Shown here piece after piece: positions 23,177-35,825 of a stretch of 64,000 nt of DNA (position 1 is its first letter; each line of letters begins with the position of its first letter). The position numbers and the translations under genes were made by a program. The notes beneath the pieces are model-generated. The model made no database searches. It saw nothing but the letters and a program-made list of their open reading frames with translations, and was not told the DNA's origin. Origin of the DNA: Leptodontidium sp. MPI-SDFR-AT-0119 (taxonomy: Eukaryota; Ascomycota; Leotiomycetes; Helotiales; Leptodontidiaceae); contig JAHLEZ010000009.1 in NCBI GenBank assembly GCA_020726505.1, forward strand, positions 2,356,001 to 2,420,000. The letters run 5' to 3'.

Positions 23177-24084
23177 GAACACATCCGTGATTATGCGGCT
23201 TTGTCTTACACATGGGGCAGCGAATCTAGACCGTGTGATATAATCGTCGACGGAAGCAATATGACAGTCACAAAAAATGCATATCTTGCACTTCGAGATC
23301 TCCGTTCCCAAGAACAAGACCAGGTCCTTTGGATTGACGCCCTTTGCATCAATCAGGACGATAAAGATGAACGAGGAAAGCAAGTTCAGCAGATGAGATC
23401 TATCTACGGCGGGGCTAAACGAGTAATCATCTGGCTAGGCGAAGCTACTTATGATACAGACTATGTCATGGATCATATAAAGCAGCTAGAGAGAGAAGGC
23501 TTTAATCACACCCTTAATAGCCAAGAAATTTCCGACAAGATCAAACGCGATTTGAGGCCTGACAAAAGGAGCCTTTTGGTTGAAGGCTTACAATCACTCC
23601 TTCATCGAAGTTGGTTTAAGAGAGTCTGGATTATACAAGAAACTGCCAACGCTCAAGTGGCTGAAATCGTTTGCGGAGGTAAATCTGTTTCAGCAAGTAT
23701 CTTTGCTCTCATGCCACTTTTACTTGAGATCACCCCAGGCCCATACTACCAACCAATCTTGGATATTATGCCAGGCTCTCTCCGGGATAGCTCATGGTGG
23801 GCAAAAAAACGGGATCTTCATACAATACTAAATAAATTCCGCAATAGCGAAGCGACTGATCCCCGAGATCAAATTTATGCTTTACTAGGCATATCTTCAA
23901 ATGCATGCGACACAGATCTTCTCAGAGCAGACTATGGAAAGAGTCTTGAAGATACTATTTTCGATACTACCTCATTCTTACTTAACCTTAATGAGTTAGA
24001 CCCTCCTATCTGCCGTTTCTTCGATTGGACATTGAAAGAGTTCTTGAGAAATTTGGATGTACTTGCCAATGAAGTGCTTAAGTG

Positions 24085-24838
24085 CGCAAAGGATACTGGG
24101 CATAAAGCAGTTGTGAAGCTGTTGCTCGAGACGGGTAGGGCGGATATGAATTCAAAAGATTATGATAGCCAGACGCTGCTATTATGGGCTGCAGAGGAGG
24201 GGTACGAGGCGGTCGTGAAGCTGCTGCTCGAGAGAGGCGCTCAGATCGAGGCTGAGGATAAGAGTGGCCGAACGCCGCTGTCATGGGCTACAGATGAGGC
24301 GGTCGTGAAGCTGCTGCTCGAGAGAGGCGCTCAGATCGAGGCTAAGGATAAGAGTGGCCGAACGCCGCTGTCATGGGCTGCTGTTCAGGGGCACGAGGCG
24401 ATAATAAAGCTGCTGCTTGAGAAGGGCGCGGAGCTTGAGGCTAGGGATGTTATGTATGGCCGGACGTCGCTGTCATATGCTGCAGGGGATGGGCATGAGG
24501 CGATAGTGAAGCTGCTGCTCGAGAAGGGCGCGGAGCTTGAGGCTAGGTATACGCTTGACCGGACGCCGCTGTCATATGCTGCAGGGGATGGGCATGAGGC
24601 GATAGTGAAGCTGCTGCTCGAGAAGGGCGCGGAGCTTGAGGCTAGGGATGTAGATGACCGGACGCCGCTGTCATATGCTGCAGGGAATGGGCATGAGGCG
24701 ATAGTGAAGCTGCTGCTCGAGAAGGGCGCGGAGCTTGAGACTAAAGCTAGGAATGGCCGGACGCCGCTGTCATATGCTGTATGGAATGGGCATGAGGCGA
24801 TAGTGAAGCTGCTGCGCGAGAAAAGCGCTAAAAACCCC
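24085..24838 (+). repeat. Tandem ankyrin repeats, about 99-bp units
   Basis: About eight ankyrin units of 33 codons. The last four are almost identical at DNA level (GGGCATGAGGCGATAGTGAA). One early unit (TPLSWATDEAVVKLLLERG) lacks four to five residues of the loop, an in-frame deletion relative to its neighbours. Confidence 0.85.
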
Positions 24839-24841
24839 TAA

Positions 24842-25046
24842 TAATTCATAGCCATGAAATATGTATTTTATTTTAATAACTTTGATAAAGAGAGTCGTAG
24901 GGGAGCTGATGTTTATATACTATAGAATATTGCCTCTGTGTTACGACCCACCAGATACTCCCCTACAGTAATACTCCTTTCCTCACCCATGGTAATACAG
25001 CCCCAAACAATGATAAACTCTGCTCTATTCCTCATCACAAATTCCC
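24842..25046. other. Short spacer, possible LTR remnant
   Basis: A TGTTACGACCCACCAG string near 24938 resembles the LTR start seen at 55727 and may be the edge of the adjacent gypsy fragment. No gene is visible. Confidence 0.3.
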
Positions 25047-25409
25047 TCATTCCTCTCCCCAAATACCTGATATAGTTAGTTGCTGTAAGAGTTGCATCTC
25101 TCTCTTCTTGCGAAGTTCTGGAGGCAATAAATGACTCGCCGTGCCAGCTCTCAGATTTTGATATGCTAGAATCCGTCCTTCATGGCTAGTCACGAAGTAT
25201 AAATTCCTCAGATAGAATGGCTTGAGTTGATCAATGTGGAGATATCGCGGAATAGCCTTCCCATTGATTTGGCTCAATGTATATGACCTCCCATGCTCTC
25301 CTCCAGTTCCCGATACAACAAATGGTCCTCTCCAGGATCGTCGAAGCTTCTGTCCCGCTGTGGTGTGATCATAAAGCATAGCCATAGAACCAGGTGAGAA
25401 TCCTCTCAT
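25047..25409 (-). pseudogene. LTR retrotransposon integrase C-terminal fragment
   Basis: A 120-codon frame with GSMAMLYDH, RRSWRGPFVVSGTGGEHG, SYTLSQINGKAIPRYLHID and LKPFYLRN. This is the chromo/SH3-like C-terminal region of retroelement integrases, where the polyprotein meets the host DNA. The rest of the polyprotein is absent upstream, where the hAT relic begins. It is a truncated relic of probable gypsy type. Confidence 0.7.
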
Positions 25410-25689
25410 ACTTCCCCAATGTAGTCGATAGTTTACGCCCGTTCAAACGACGTCGTTTTGAGGCTTTTGAACTAACTCTCGTTTTGCTACCTAATAACTA
25501 ACTGTAGTCAGTTTCTATAGAGCCAAAACGAACGGAACGGGGTAGTTCTGAAGAACTAAGAGACAAACTTACTTACAAATTGGCCTCAATAGTGTCTCTA
25601 ACTACTTCTACCACACTAGGCCTTATTAAAATAGGATTACTTTCAGGCTCCAAATCCTTCACTTCTAGCTCCTACTCTAATAGACTAGT

Positions 25690-27943
25690 CCACGACTTCA
25701 AACACTCTAAATATTCGATCATCTGTATGCCCATCTTATTCCGGCGATCCGAAAGAGTGATTTTTGCCGCAGAAAACGCGCGTTCTAGATCGCTGGACAT
25801 AGCCGGAAGAGACAGTATATCAAGAGCCATACGAGAGAGGTTTAGGTAGGATTTTTGTTATGTAGGTTCCAGCCACTAATCAAGAGCGTTATCGTAGCCA
25901 TAAACGCACTCTACTTTATAGTAGTAGTCGTATTCGTCTATAACAGTAGTTGGCGTATCGATTTGACGTAGCTAGAACTCAAACTCGTTAGTAGAAGGGG
26001 GTAGCAAGTGTTAGAGCAGTCGAAGTAGTCGATTTTGGCTTATATTCGTCCTCCCACAACTTCTTGACTCCTTCCTTCGCCTTCTCCTGCTATGAGGGCC
26101 TCCAAAATTGCTTAATATACGACCATTTGCGCGTAGGATTAAGAAATAGGGCAATAGCGTACGCTAAAGATTCGTCGCTTTTGCCGTAATATTTGTCCAT
26201 CTTTTGCCATCCCGAATTAACTATCGCAGCAATCTTGACGTCATCTTTATATATATGTTTAGCCTTCTTAAAGTGTGTTAATATGAAGTCCATTGAGGGT
26301 AGAACTCGATCGAGGGAGGCTCCGAAGCCTTCGAGGGATTTCGTGGATAATTTAAGGACCCCTAAAAAGCTCTTAATCTCACCTAAAATCCTCTATTCGT
26401 TAGTATCTAAGTGATTTCGTTTAATATCCGATTTTTTATAAGTTACAAAATACTCTTCAATCGCCTCTCTTAATAAGAGCGCAACCTTAAGTATTATAAA
26501 CCAAGAATTCCATCGTGTTGAATTATCTCTATAAAGGTGACGATTCCTAGACAAAGTCAAAAACCTTTATATACGCAACGTGTTACGTTAAATAAAAACG
26601 ATAAAATTGTAAAGCTTTTTAAGAGGTCTTTTTCGGCGCTATTCCCTTATCTGTTCTAGTGTTTATTGTAGCCACTTGTTTGTTATATCTTCATCCTCCG
26701 CAGATTCTAGCGTTTCGTTGTCGGTTACAAATAGGAAGGATTTCGTAGAGAGGTTAATAATATAGCCAGTATAGCGTAATCTGTGAGTAACTAGGTCGTA
26801 TCGAATGCTAAAGCTTTCACGGAGATCTCACCTAAATTGTTAACAAAAGCTGTGAAGGAAGTAGTAAACATACTAAGAGTAACGTGCCTTATTATTACGT
26901 CGTTGTCTAAAGCGTTATTTATTATAAAATAGCCTAATTGAGACTGAATTTCCCAATCCTTAATGATTTCTATTACTATTAAAGTTAGATTCTCTCCTGT
27001 TTTATTGCCAGAGACCTCTTTTATACCTGCCATAGTTCTCTTCACTTTTCTATTGGCTCCGACGTAGTAGAAGATAACGACAAGTATAGAAAGACTGTTT
27101 ATTGACGTCTATAAATCGCATAAGATATATATCTTTGACCTCGCATTCTTAACGTTCTGTCGAATTCTCTTCTTATAAGCTTTAAATTGACGTTCTACCT
27201 ATATACTAATAGTAGAGTGAGAGCGTGGAAGCCAACAGAGGATGTCGGGGTTGATATATTCGAGGAAATCGCGGAATTCTTGTCGTTTAACGAGTCGTAG
27301 AGGTTGTGAGTATATAGAGATGAATCTATAGACAGTTAGTATTAAAAACAAGTGAGAATCACTATATTACTTAGTGTAAAGAAGCTCTAGTCGATTTGGA
27401 TTAATAGAATGGCCATTAGTTAGTCTTATATTCCTCCTCTTGAATTGATGATCTTCTCCTAACTCAAATTGACGCTTGAAACTTACAGCAAGAGGTAATT
27501 GACGTGTAAAATCGCTGTAAGTTACAGAAGAGCCTCGGGGGTCACCTTTCTTGAGTCTATGAGTAGTCAAATAGAGCTCTAGAGACCTCGTACTACTACT
27601 GACGTTATATTATTAAGAATAGTAACCATAGCGCCATACCTCCTTCCCTAATATATCGTCGTAGTACCTCTCCTTAACGTTCTCACTCGGCATATACTGA
27701 AAAACCTATGCCCATCGCTTTCCTGGCTTTAGAGCCGGCCCTAGAGGTGTAAGAGGTTCTGAGGCGGCTCTGCGAGTTATTGGATTCAAATCGATGGGAA
27801 GTGGAGGTGGCACATCGTTTCTTGTGACTGGAGGAGCAAAAGCTAAGTGAGTTTAACGACCTCCTCTTCTTTTAGGGGTTAAAGAGCCTCTAGAATTAGT
27901 AGAGTTATTATTTACACGGCGACGTTAGGCTAAAGGGGCCATT
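25690..27943 (-). pseudogene. hAT family transposase, RIP-damaged
   Basis: The minus-strand start is MAPLA followed by a stop (27943), then a Pro/Ser-rich N-terminus interrupted by TAA/TAG codons. The core has DFILTHFKKAKHIYKDD and DKYYGKSDESLAYAIALFLN (26090-26293). The C-terminal dimerisation block, near 25700-25860, has LSRMALDILSLPAMSSDLER and AFSAAKITLSDRRNK. These are hallmarks of hAT transposases (Restless/Tol-like). Stops replace Gln and Trp codons throughout. GC-rich subterminal sequences with repeated CCGTTTT/AAAACG motifs at 25430-25540 and 28200-28340 probably belong to the element ends. Confidence 0.8.
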
Positions 27944-29070
27944 TTTGAAGTTCTACAGATAGTATATTCTTATGAAAACCTCCCAAGAAACAACTCAACT
28001 TCAATTATATTTTACACCACAACTACACCATCGAAAATTACAAACAAGACGCCAAATGAAAGATCTCCATTGTGGCTTTAATTCTAAATTAATTCTACGT
28101 AATTGTGGTGAGATTTGGTTAATCTAAACGCCTCAATATCTTACTTTCACCTTGACTTTATTACTAATAAGGGCAAGCCGCCTTCCGCGGGAACTTACCC
28201 CGGGAACTAACTAAAACGGGTTAAAACGACCCCGTTTTCCGAACCTCTAGACCAACCAACGGCCGTTTTGGTCATCTAGAACCAACGCCAGTCCGTTTTT
28301 GGCGGGCGGTAACGAACGGCAGTTAGTGCCAGTTCTTGGCAAAACGGGAAAACTATCGACTACACTGTACTTCCCTGGAACCGCAAGTCATGATACTCTT
28401 TGCGTTTTTGCCTCTGCAAGTCGGATGCAGCAGAAACCTTCTCCAGCAGCGCTTCATGAGACCTAACGTATTCCAACACAGCATCGCTCCACTCCTCATT
28501 TTCATTGGAGTCTGCACCCCAGAGCTCGTCTGGACAGCCTTGCTAGGTCACCCAGGGCTTTTCCTGCAAAGTGGGACATTTGATTTCAGCCCTAATACCT
28601 TATGGAATTTAATAGGAATTAGATATTTGGAAAGCCTGAAGCTCAAGCTTTCGTTGCGTCCAATTTTTATTAAATTTGGACCATAAATGGTGGCTCAATC
28701 TCACGATGCGGATTGCAACATCTGACCGGGCATTAGCGTGGCGTGTGAGCGTAACTCACCTCGGCCTACAACACCAATAATTCCACCACCATGGCTCTCC
28801 TCACTTTTACAACTACAGTAACACCCTCACGTCTCATAATCTAACGAATATCGCGTCTGCGAAGCTAGCATTATCAATATATCGCATTCTGAGCCTCACA
28901 GGCACGCGCATTCCATCAATATCGAGTTCCTCACGCTCTAGCGCGTTAGTAATACCCCTCCGGCGCATATAACCATGGTTTCCCTCCACCACGACGAATA
29001 CTGGCTCTCCAGCACTCCCTTCTTCGAATATATCTCCTCCTCACCTCAGCGAAGCTCTCTACCATGCCGA
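27944..29070. other. Right end of hAT relic and intergenic DNA
   Basis: 28190-28345 is rich in AAAACGG/CCGTTTT motifs in both orientations and probably is the hAT subterminal region. 28346-29070 has only motif-free frames. Confidence 0.35.
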
Positions 29071-30440
29071 ACTACAAGCCTATGTACGCGCCACTCCCCC
29101 CAAAGGACTCCGACGTCAAATCTGATCGCCAGCTCGCCGGAAAGCTCTCTGAGCTCTACCCAAACATATCATGGTGCGACTACACAGGGGAGAACTAGGA
29201 TACATGCCTTTGTAGGCAGATAATACAAGATACCAAGTCACAGGTGCTTAAACAGGTCCCTAGGGTTGCTTGATCCGATGACTTTCTCCACGTATAGCAC
29301 TGGCGCCATTATCGATTCTAATCAAGGTCGATATCGTGGAGATTCTCTTGGACTCTTTGTGAACCACTGGCCAGTCAAGATAATCGCGGAGAACGCGATT
29401 AATACCAAGAATCGGAATGATCTGGCTAGGTCAACTCTACGACGAGCCACTGAATCGCAAATGGCCGCCCTTGGAGCTACTCGTACGTTGGCCTTCAATT
29501 ATGAGCTCTTTAATTGACTATATTTACAGCAAACGCCTCCCCAACTACCTCCGCAGTTGTCACCTCTGCTCCTACCCCCTCTCTATCGAATTCTCTACCT
29601 GCGACTGCCTCCAACTCCTTTTCTAGCCCTACAACGACGAATATAGCCTCCAGCCCACCAGATTTTCAAACACAGGCCGCGCCGAGCGATTTAATGATCA
29701 ACCAACTTCGATTAGAGCTAGCCAATGAGCTGAAGGCGAAGGAGCACCAATTAGAAAGACACAGACTGGCATACCTTACTCCTGCGGCTGTACGAGCTCG
29801 AGCTCTTCGTGGGGCCGCCAAAGATACGGCTGAAAAGGCCCTCTCTTCAGTGATAATTAAGCTGTGCCAAATCGACGGCTGTACGCGCCCCAGAGACGTT
29901 CCCAATGTTAATAATACTCTCAAGCGCTGTCAACGCTGTATTGAGACAGGTTTTGGCACGGAATATGAGGCTATGGCCGTGGAGATCATGACGCCACCAG
30001 CAGAGCCTCTGGCGCCTCCAACACCCACAGAGCCTGCCAAAAGAGCCACCAAATTGACCTCTAAGAAGCGCGATTTTCTGGAGACTATTATCGATATCGA
30101 AGAGGGGAAATTGGAGGCTCTAGTCAAGAGGAGAAAGAAGGCTGCCAAGCTCGACGATTCCACACAGGCTTGCCAGGAGATTGACGATTTAGCAGGGACC
30201 CCAGGCCGGACACTGGCTCTGCAGCAAATCAAGGCCAATTCTACCGCAAAATCGACTTCTGGAAAGCAGCCCAAGGCCCCAGTTAAGCCTAGAGGCAAAC
30301 CTCCAGTCAAGAAAGGCGCTAGACGTGAAAGGAAGCCAAAAGTCGTTCAAATTGAGTCTGATATCGATGAGAATGGAGTTGAGGAAGAAGAAGAAGGCTC
30401 TGACGTCAGCGACGCCGGCGACAACGAGTTCTTGGTTTGA
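29071..30440 (+). CDS. Hypothetical protein with CxxxxC...CxxC motif, basic and acidic tail
   Basis: The main exon (29530-30440) is fully open and joins in frame to an upstream exon (about 29236-29482) across a 47-nt GT-AG intron (29483-29529). The upstream exon includes MTFSTYSTGAIIDSNQGRYR and ends MAALGAT. A further upstream segment from ATG 29071 (MPNYKPMYAPLPPKDSDVKS) appears related, but an apparent frame change and stops near 29190-29260 leave the true start open. The product has a Ser/Thr/Pro-rich stretch, a helical charged region, a potential zinc site CQIDGCTRP...KRCQRC (CX4C-X15-CX2C), a Lys/Pro-rich basic segment and a Glu/Asp tail, and looks nuclear. I do not recognise the family. 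The open frame contrasts with the RIP-dead hAT next door. Confidence 0.55.
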
Positions 30441-31418
30441 GAGACAAGAAGTGTACGATTTGGCGTAGTTTTCCTTTCTTGTGTTTTTGAGTCTTGATTT
30501 GCAATCTCTTATTAGAGAGTCAGTTTGGAGTTAGTCTTTTGGTCTGATTTCGTCGTTTTTTTTTTTACCTAGTATTAGTATCAGTTTATCCCGGATGATC
30601 CAAACCCCTCAATTTTGCAGGTTGAATCACGGATTTGTGCTCGAATTTGATATCCCGGATGTTTTCAGGTCCCCATATATCCAGGATAGCCAAAAGTAGT
30701 TCAATTCTAGTGGCAATTCCCCTCATTTTTTACAACGAAATCATGATCCTGGATACCTACAGTGGCTCTTGATCCATGGTTCGAAGCTCTATATATATGG
30801 AAGATTTGGCTCCAAGCCACCACCAATTGAGCATAATGACGCAGAATAGTCATTTGGTACCTCCTACCTTGCCTACGACAATATGGGAGCGACAAGTAGA
30901 GTATGATTATGTAGGCTTAGTGGCTAAAGACGCTCAATTTCTGGCTGTTGAGCTACTAGCTGGTACTGTAGGGTTAAGGGTGGAAGATGATTCAAGATTG
31001 CCGGTATCACCGTTCGACGACTAGCTGACATCGTGCTTATGGCAGACGTGACCGGACCACCCTCAGCCAAGAAAGCTATCCTCGTCATCTACGGATTTCG
31101 GCTTCTTGAACAAGACGCTCTAAGGCGCCGACATCTAAACTCAAAAAGGCTTCTAGGCATTTCTGAGCCTATGGATGCGAGGTAAAGGCATTGCGGTACC
31201 AATTCAATCATAGAAGACGGTATAAGTTCACATCTAGAAAGCTTTCATTTCCTTCTTTCCGATATTCAGTATGCATTTGTGCTGAAAAAAGTCTTTTCGA
31301 ATATTCCATCTCCAGAGATGTTTTCCAACTTTAGATAATGCAACTTGAGTTATTTGCTGAGATCCCCCCATTCCCCTCTCATACTTTGCGTCGACTCATG
31401 GCCGGCTCTAACAGAGAG
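30441..31418. other. Intergenic; no gene supported
   Basis: Downstream of the hypothetical gene and of the ceramidase stop; the two genes converge here. A T-rich stretch near 30560 may serve polyadenylation. Nothing else is visible. Confidence 0.35.
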
Positions 31419-32951
31419 TCACGAAATCTTGTTCCCATTCCAACTCGTCTGCTCATTTCTCCTTGTCTTGCTGTCGGCATGATCGCTCGAGTTCACGCTC
31501 ATCAACCTGGCGTCTCCAGCCCTTCCATCAACAATCAGATTCACCGGCCAGGCAAACTTACTACCTAGTGGCTGTCCAGCCTCGTCGGAAGTAAGATACT
31601 CGACTAGTGCAATGACTATGCGGTATTAGCTCCACACCGCGAATGATACCTTCATCATTAAATCCCGAAACTTACAGATATAGGCACCGACGCCAGTAAA
31701 AATGTGCCACCAGCCATGCAGTTCGAGTACAAATGACCACGGCATGCCAAGACCTCGCTTCCATGTTGTCAAGGACGAACAGATGGCGTTGTCAATATTC
31801 CAGATTCCGAAGCCGGAGATAAAGATTACTACTTGCTATTAATCTCTCGCTACGTCTTTCTTTGGGAGGGGGGAGAACGTGTGGGGACTTACCACCGCCC
31901 CATGTAGCGAGTTTCCTCACTTCCTTCGCAACAATCAGGTCCTTGACTCTCATAGAAATGATCGAGCGGGTTTTGAGTCCAACAATGACGATCATGGCAG
32001 CTAGATTTTTGACTCAGTTCTGATCTATCCCTCCGCAACCCAAGCGAGACCCTCAGGACATCAGACGAACTTACCAAAGAGAACCGAATGCATGGTAATT
32101 TCATCGGTAATACAATGCCAGGCGCTAAAAACTGTCATCGTGCCTACAATAGCTGCGCCTGTAATCACGGTAGTGGAAAGCGGTTTGTCGAATGTGAAGA
32201 CTCGGTGGACGACTGTTGCCACTGCTACTAGCATGGAAAGATCGTCACCTGCTTGTGTTAGTCTAAAATTTTGAAGGTCTTGCTTGTACTAGAAAATGAA
32301 GAAAAATAGCTTACACCATTGTGCGTAATTCTTCATCGTAGCATGGAAAATCGCTGATCCGAATCCAACGGCTGCGATACCAAGATAAGGCAGATTCCTC
32401 CATACGGCATCTTTTCTGTTGGCGTTATTTCTAATGCCGTGGAATGCATAGATCACTATACTCAGCGTCAGCCTTTCTTCTACGGTCGAATTTTCATAGT
32501 AAAGAGGTGGAGGTTTTAAGCTCGTTGCCGAGCCCCATTTTGTTCTGTGGAACTGATTTGTCGTCTTCTCGTGATTTGGTCAAGTTGCACAGGTGACACA
32601 GACCACAGACCATGATTCAATTGAAACTCCAGTTTGAAAGAGCCAAATGGAAGACATGACTGGAGAATTACTTACAGTAAGTGATGTTGGTGAGTGTATT
32701 GATGAATTCGGCAATGTATGGAGTGAGGATGTAGTCCTATTGGGAGTTGTCAGTCTCGTCTCAAGCTAGATGGGGGGGATTGGCGTTGTGAGATAGTGGT
32801 GAAGACTTACTTCCTCGCAAAAGCTAGATTGAAATTTTGAGCCGATGATTCTGTTCTGTGTGGTTTAAGAGGTGACTTACTTTGCTTGAGCATTCGTTTC
32901 TCCCCAATATGGTGTGTGCGAATGTGCTCTGTACGGCCAAGATAGCACCAT
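31419..32951 (-). CDS. Alkaline (phyto/dihydro)ceramidase
   Basis: Minus-strand exons encode MVLSWPYRAHSHTPYWGE (32881-32951), a FQSSFCEE piece (32811-32850), DYILTPYIAEFINTLTNIT (32676-32736), an exon with IVIYAFHGIRNN and FGSAIFHATMKNYAQW, one with GDDLSMLVAVATVVHR, a block ending KLATWGG, one with a LELHGWWHIFTGVGAYI block, and a terminal exon stopping at 31419. The Ser-x3-His...Asp pattern (SAIFH, then DDLS) and HGWWH are the zinc and catalytic motifs of the Ydc1/Ypc1/ACER family, seven-pass ER/Golgi enzymes that cleave ceramide to sphingoid base and fatty acid. About six introns are needed. The first would be only 30 nt, and the junction between 32440 and 32675 did not resolve cleanly, so damage there is possible. 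Assigned exons contain no stops. Confidence 0.85.
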
Positions 32952-35825
32952 TTTCAAATCGTGCCTCGGCGTTTGCTGGACTCAGATCCGGTCTTTTGAC
33001 GAGTCGGGGAAGTGCAAGACTAGGTCAAAACGAAAGATAGAATATATAGGTTTGAGGAGATGTCTACTTGAAGAATGTCAGAAATTCACAGAAAAGAAAG
33101 AGAAGAAGGGACGGAGTGAACGTAAAGCTTCGTTAGAAGCCTCATCCGATCGAGGGCTTCACTTAGCTCACAAAACAAGACCGAGATTCGTTTCCTTTTC
33201 GCCTGCCAACCTTTCACCTTTTGGCGCGTCATTTAGCACGCGCACGTTGTCCCCCTCCTCCTCGTCCTGTATCCAAAAGCTCGGCACTCCAAAGCTCTCC
33301 ACGTACACGCCACCGATGCAACTAAATGAAAATCGGGCTAAGACTTGCCTGTCTATCGGAACGCTAATCAAGCTTTCTTAGGCTCCCCTATACTTGTGGT
33401 CATTCGATTCGGGCATAGAGACGTGCGTGGCATTTTTGAGAGGCATGTAAGAGGTGGAGTGAGGGGTGGCTTGAGAGTTGGCTGCAGTGTCCGCGATGGT
33501 CACTGGTTTCCGTCGCTTGTCAGCCCGCTTCCGCGCTGACGACGACTCGCACAATTGCTGGCTGGGACACAAAGCATGATGGCGTGGGGAGGCGGCATAA
33601 CACTCTGCGGGAATCAAGTCAGTTTGGACCATTTGGCGGAAATTGACGTCAGACGAGGCCTGTTCGGACTATTGAGACGGAAGGTGGTGCGTTGCTTGCC
33701 AAGAGTCGCCATTTCTTATGCTCTGAAAGCTTCATCTAATGTTTGAGAGGCTTCCTGTGACAAATGATCCAGGAAATTATGGGATTCACGCGATTCATCG
33801 GCCTTCTATATATTTTGGCCAAAATGTGGAAGTGGAAGTGGTGAGTAGTACGAAGAAGGCGGAAAAGGGCAAGGGCACTCGTATCCGCAGGCGTAGAAGT
33901 ACTGCGGTAGAGGCACACGAACCGGAAGCAGAGCCAGAAACACAGCCAGAACTACAGCCTGAACCACAGCCAGAGCCACAACTGGGGCCCGCGCCTTGGA
34001 GGGCCCCAGTGGCGCGGATGTATTGAGCGGGCGCATGTTAATCTATCGTATCTCATTTCTGCTATCACCTAATGTAATGATCTTGCAATCGAGGAACAAA
34101 GATATCATGTCTCTAGATAATTTACTTTATCAAAGCTTCCTTGTTCCGACCTTGACACCATTCTATTCTGGTCTTGGATTTTGCAGGTTCGATTCTTTAT
34201 CTTCCCACTCGTTCCGTTCTCTACCTCTCGCCAGATCGTGAATTCTGTTTGTGTATATGTGTGTTCCTATACATGCACGCTATGCACCGCCATTTCGAAG
34301 AGATGCAGCCAGGAATTGAACTCGTAAAGCCAGTTGCTTCTGGCATTTGGGCCAGTCGTCTTCTCAAAACCATGCCCGTCGATGGGCGCTACACAGACCT
34401 GCGAATTGCGTGTCGATATCGCTGCTCGTAGGGTAATTTGGTCGGAAGAGAGTGTTCAGGTTAGGAGGAAGGTAGGGACTTCAGCAACGTTCACACGTTG
34501 CTTGCCTCGATTGTCAGCATCCAGGTCAGCGTGCTAGATGAAGCTGTGAATATAGAGGTTAGGGTTCTGCAGACAAAGCACATTGACACCTTACTAGGAT
34601 GATCTGTGTGGACAAGGCATTGCGTTCGATGCGCCGTCATCCGAATCCGAAACCAGTCTTCAAGACCGCCTTATAGTCTTTCCAGTCTCACGAAGTAGCG
34701 GTAAAGTCCATTGATTTTGTGGTAGAGAGAGATTCCACGCAGGGCAAAGAGGGATGGATAAAGCAAAGCTAGATCCTCAGCGCGAAAGCCGGTACGGTAC
34801 GACTTGGGGAGAGACCCTTCGAAGGCCGGCTTCCGTGGACAGAAGGTGGGTTTTCTTCTTCTACTTTTCCAGATTACTCCTGCGTTATGGTTCGGAGCTT
34901 GGAATGGAGAATGTGTAGGGTTCAACGTTGTGATGATCCTTGAGTTCAAGTTTCTCGACGACATGAGGTATTGGGGGCTTCGAGGACCTTGTTTACAAAG
35001 AGTTTTATTTGTCTAATTAATGGGGGTAAAAAACAGGAGTACCATTGTAGCTAGCTGTGTTTACCAACAACGATAAGGACATGCTGGAGCAAAAGGAATT
35101 AGGTGGGTGAAGGCTGGATGGAGTGACTACGGATAACAGCCCGCACAGGATTGGCACCAAAGGGTAATATTTTTCGCGCAAGGTATTCGACTTCGCTGCC
35201 GTTGGAGCTAGGAGAAGTGATTCTGCTGCTTCATTGCGATTAATTAAATGGACAAAGATAAGGAGGGGTCACAGTAGATACCATCGAGTAGGTTCAGCGG
35301 TCGATCCGCGCCGTGCTCACGCTCCGGGTCCACGACGATGAGTACATCGGCATCTGAAGCCATTTGATAATATGCTTTCACGCTGATCTTGTGGCTCTAA
35401 TATCAAAATATCAACCAAAGTTCCTGTTTGTGTGAAGAAGCTGGAAGTTGGAGGAGGGGAATTTGGTTTCACATCAGGCTGCAGGATGAAGCTACGGCGA
35501 CCTCAATTTTGAAGTTACACAACGTACGGACGATACAGAGAGTCATATGGCACATTTTAAGGGACCCATGTCGACATTAAACCTGCAGACTCTGCGGAGA
35601 AATAGGCGTCCTAGGAACGAGAGCCCGGCTTGATTTTGCAAAGGGAGAAATACACTAGTCTCGTTCTCTCTCATTATTCAGTAAAATTACAAGGAACGAT
35701 TGTTTGATGAATTTTATTTAATTATCGATCATCGCGTTGAAAGAAAAAAGGCTGAACTGTGCTTGCCATAATGAACTTTCCTCGCTCATAGCTCATGAAG
35801 TGAATAGCCAGCACATCGTTGCAAC
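32952..35825. other. Long stretch without a supported gene
   Basis: Upstream side of the ceramidase gene, then only motif-free short frames. 33905-33990 is a Pro/Glu/Gln-coding simple repeat (PEPQPEPQ-like) in a 95-codon plus-strand frame (33739-34026) that I cannot call a gene. The 3' side of the LeuRS relic begins at 35826. Confidence 0.35.

Larger units (their letters stand above)
22840..24841 (+). pseudogene. HET domain-ankyrin repeat protein with frame break in a coding minisatellite
   Basis: The leader starts MTNFEYKPISLEGPAFRLLR at 22840 and enters an array of 21-bp units encoding TTPSPEH. The HET domain follows in another frame: YAALSYTWGSESR, then VLWIDALCINQDDKDERGKQ and AKRVIIWLGEA, the three signature blocks of the fungal heterokaryon-incompatibility domain. 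From about 24085 to the stop there are about eight ankyrin repeats, the last ones nearly identical 33-residue units (HEAIVKLLLEKGAELEAR). The leader and HET domain read the repeat peptide in register on each side, and they are separated by one enlarged unit with 4 extra bases (23005-23029), so the break is a single frameshift. HET proteins trigger cell death on non-self recognition; ankyrin repeats probably sense. If translation starts inside (23201 frame), a leaderless HET-ANK protein is still possible. Confidence 0.85.

Noticed and set aside
33739..34026. Pro/Glu/Gln-repeat peptide frame
   Set aside because: Simple-sequence DNA can produce it; no start context, intron or homologous part seen.
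35270..35363. Small minus-strand frame starting MASDADVLIVVDPEREHG
   Set aside because: Only about 39 codons; the resemblance to a hydrolase start is too weak.
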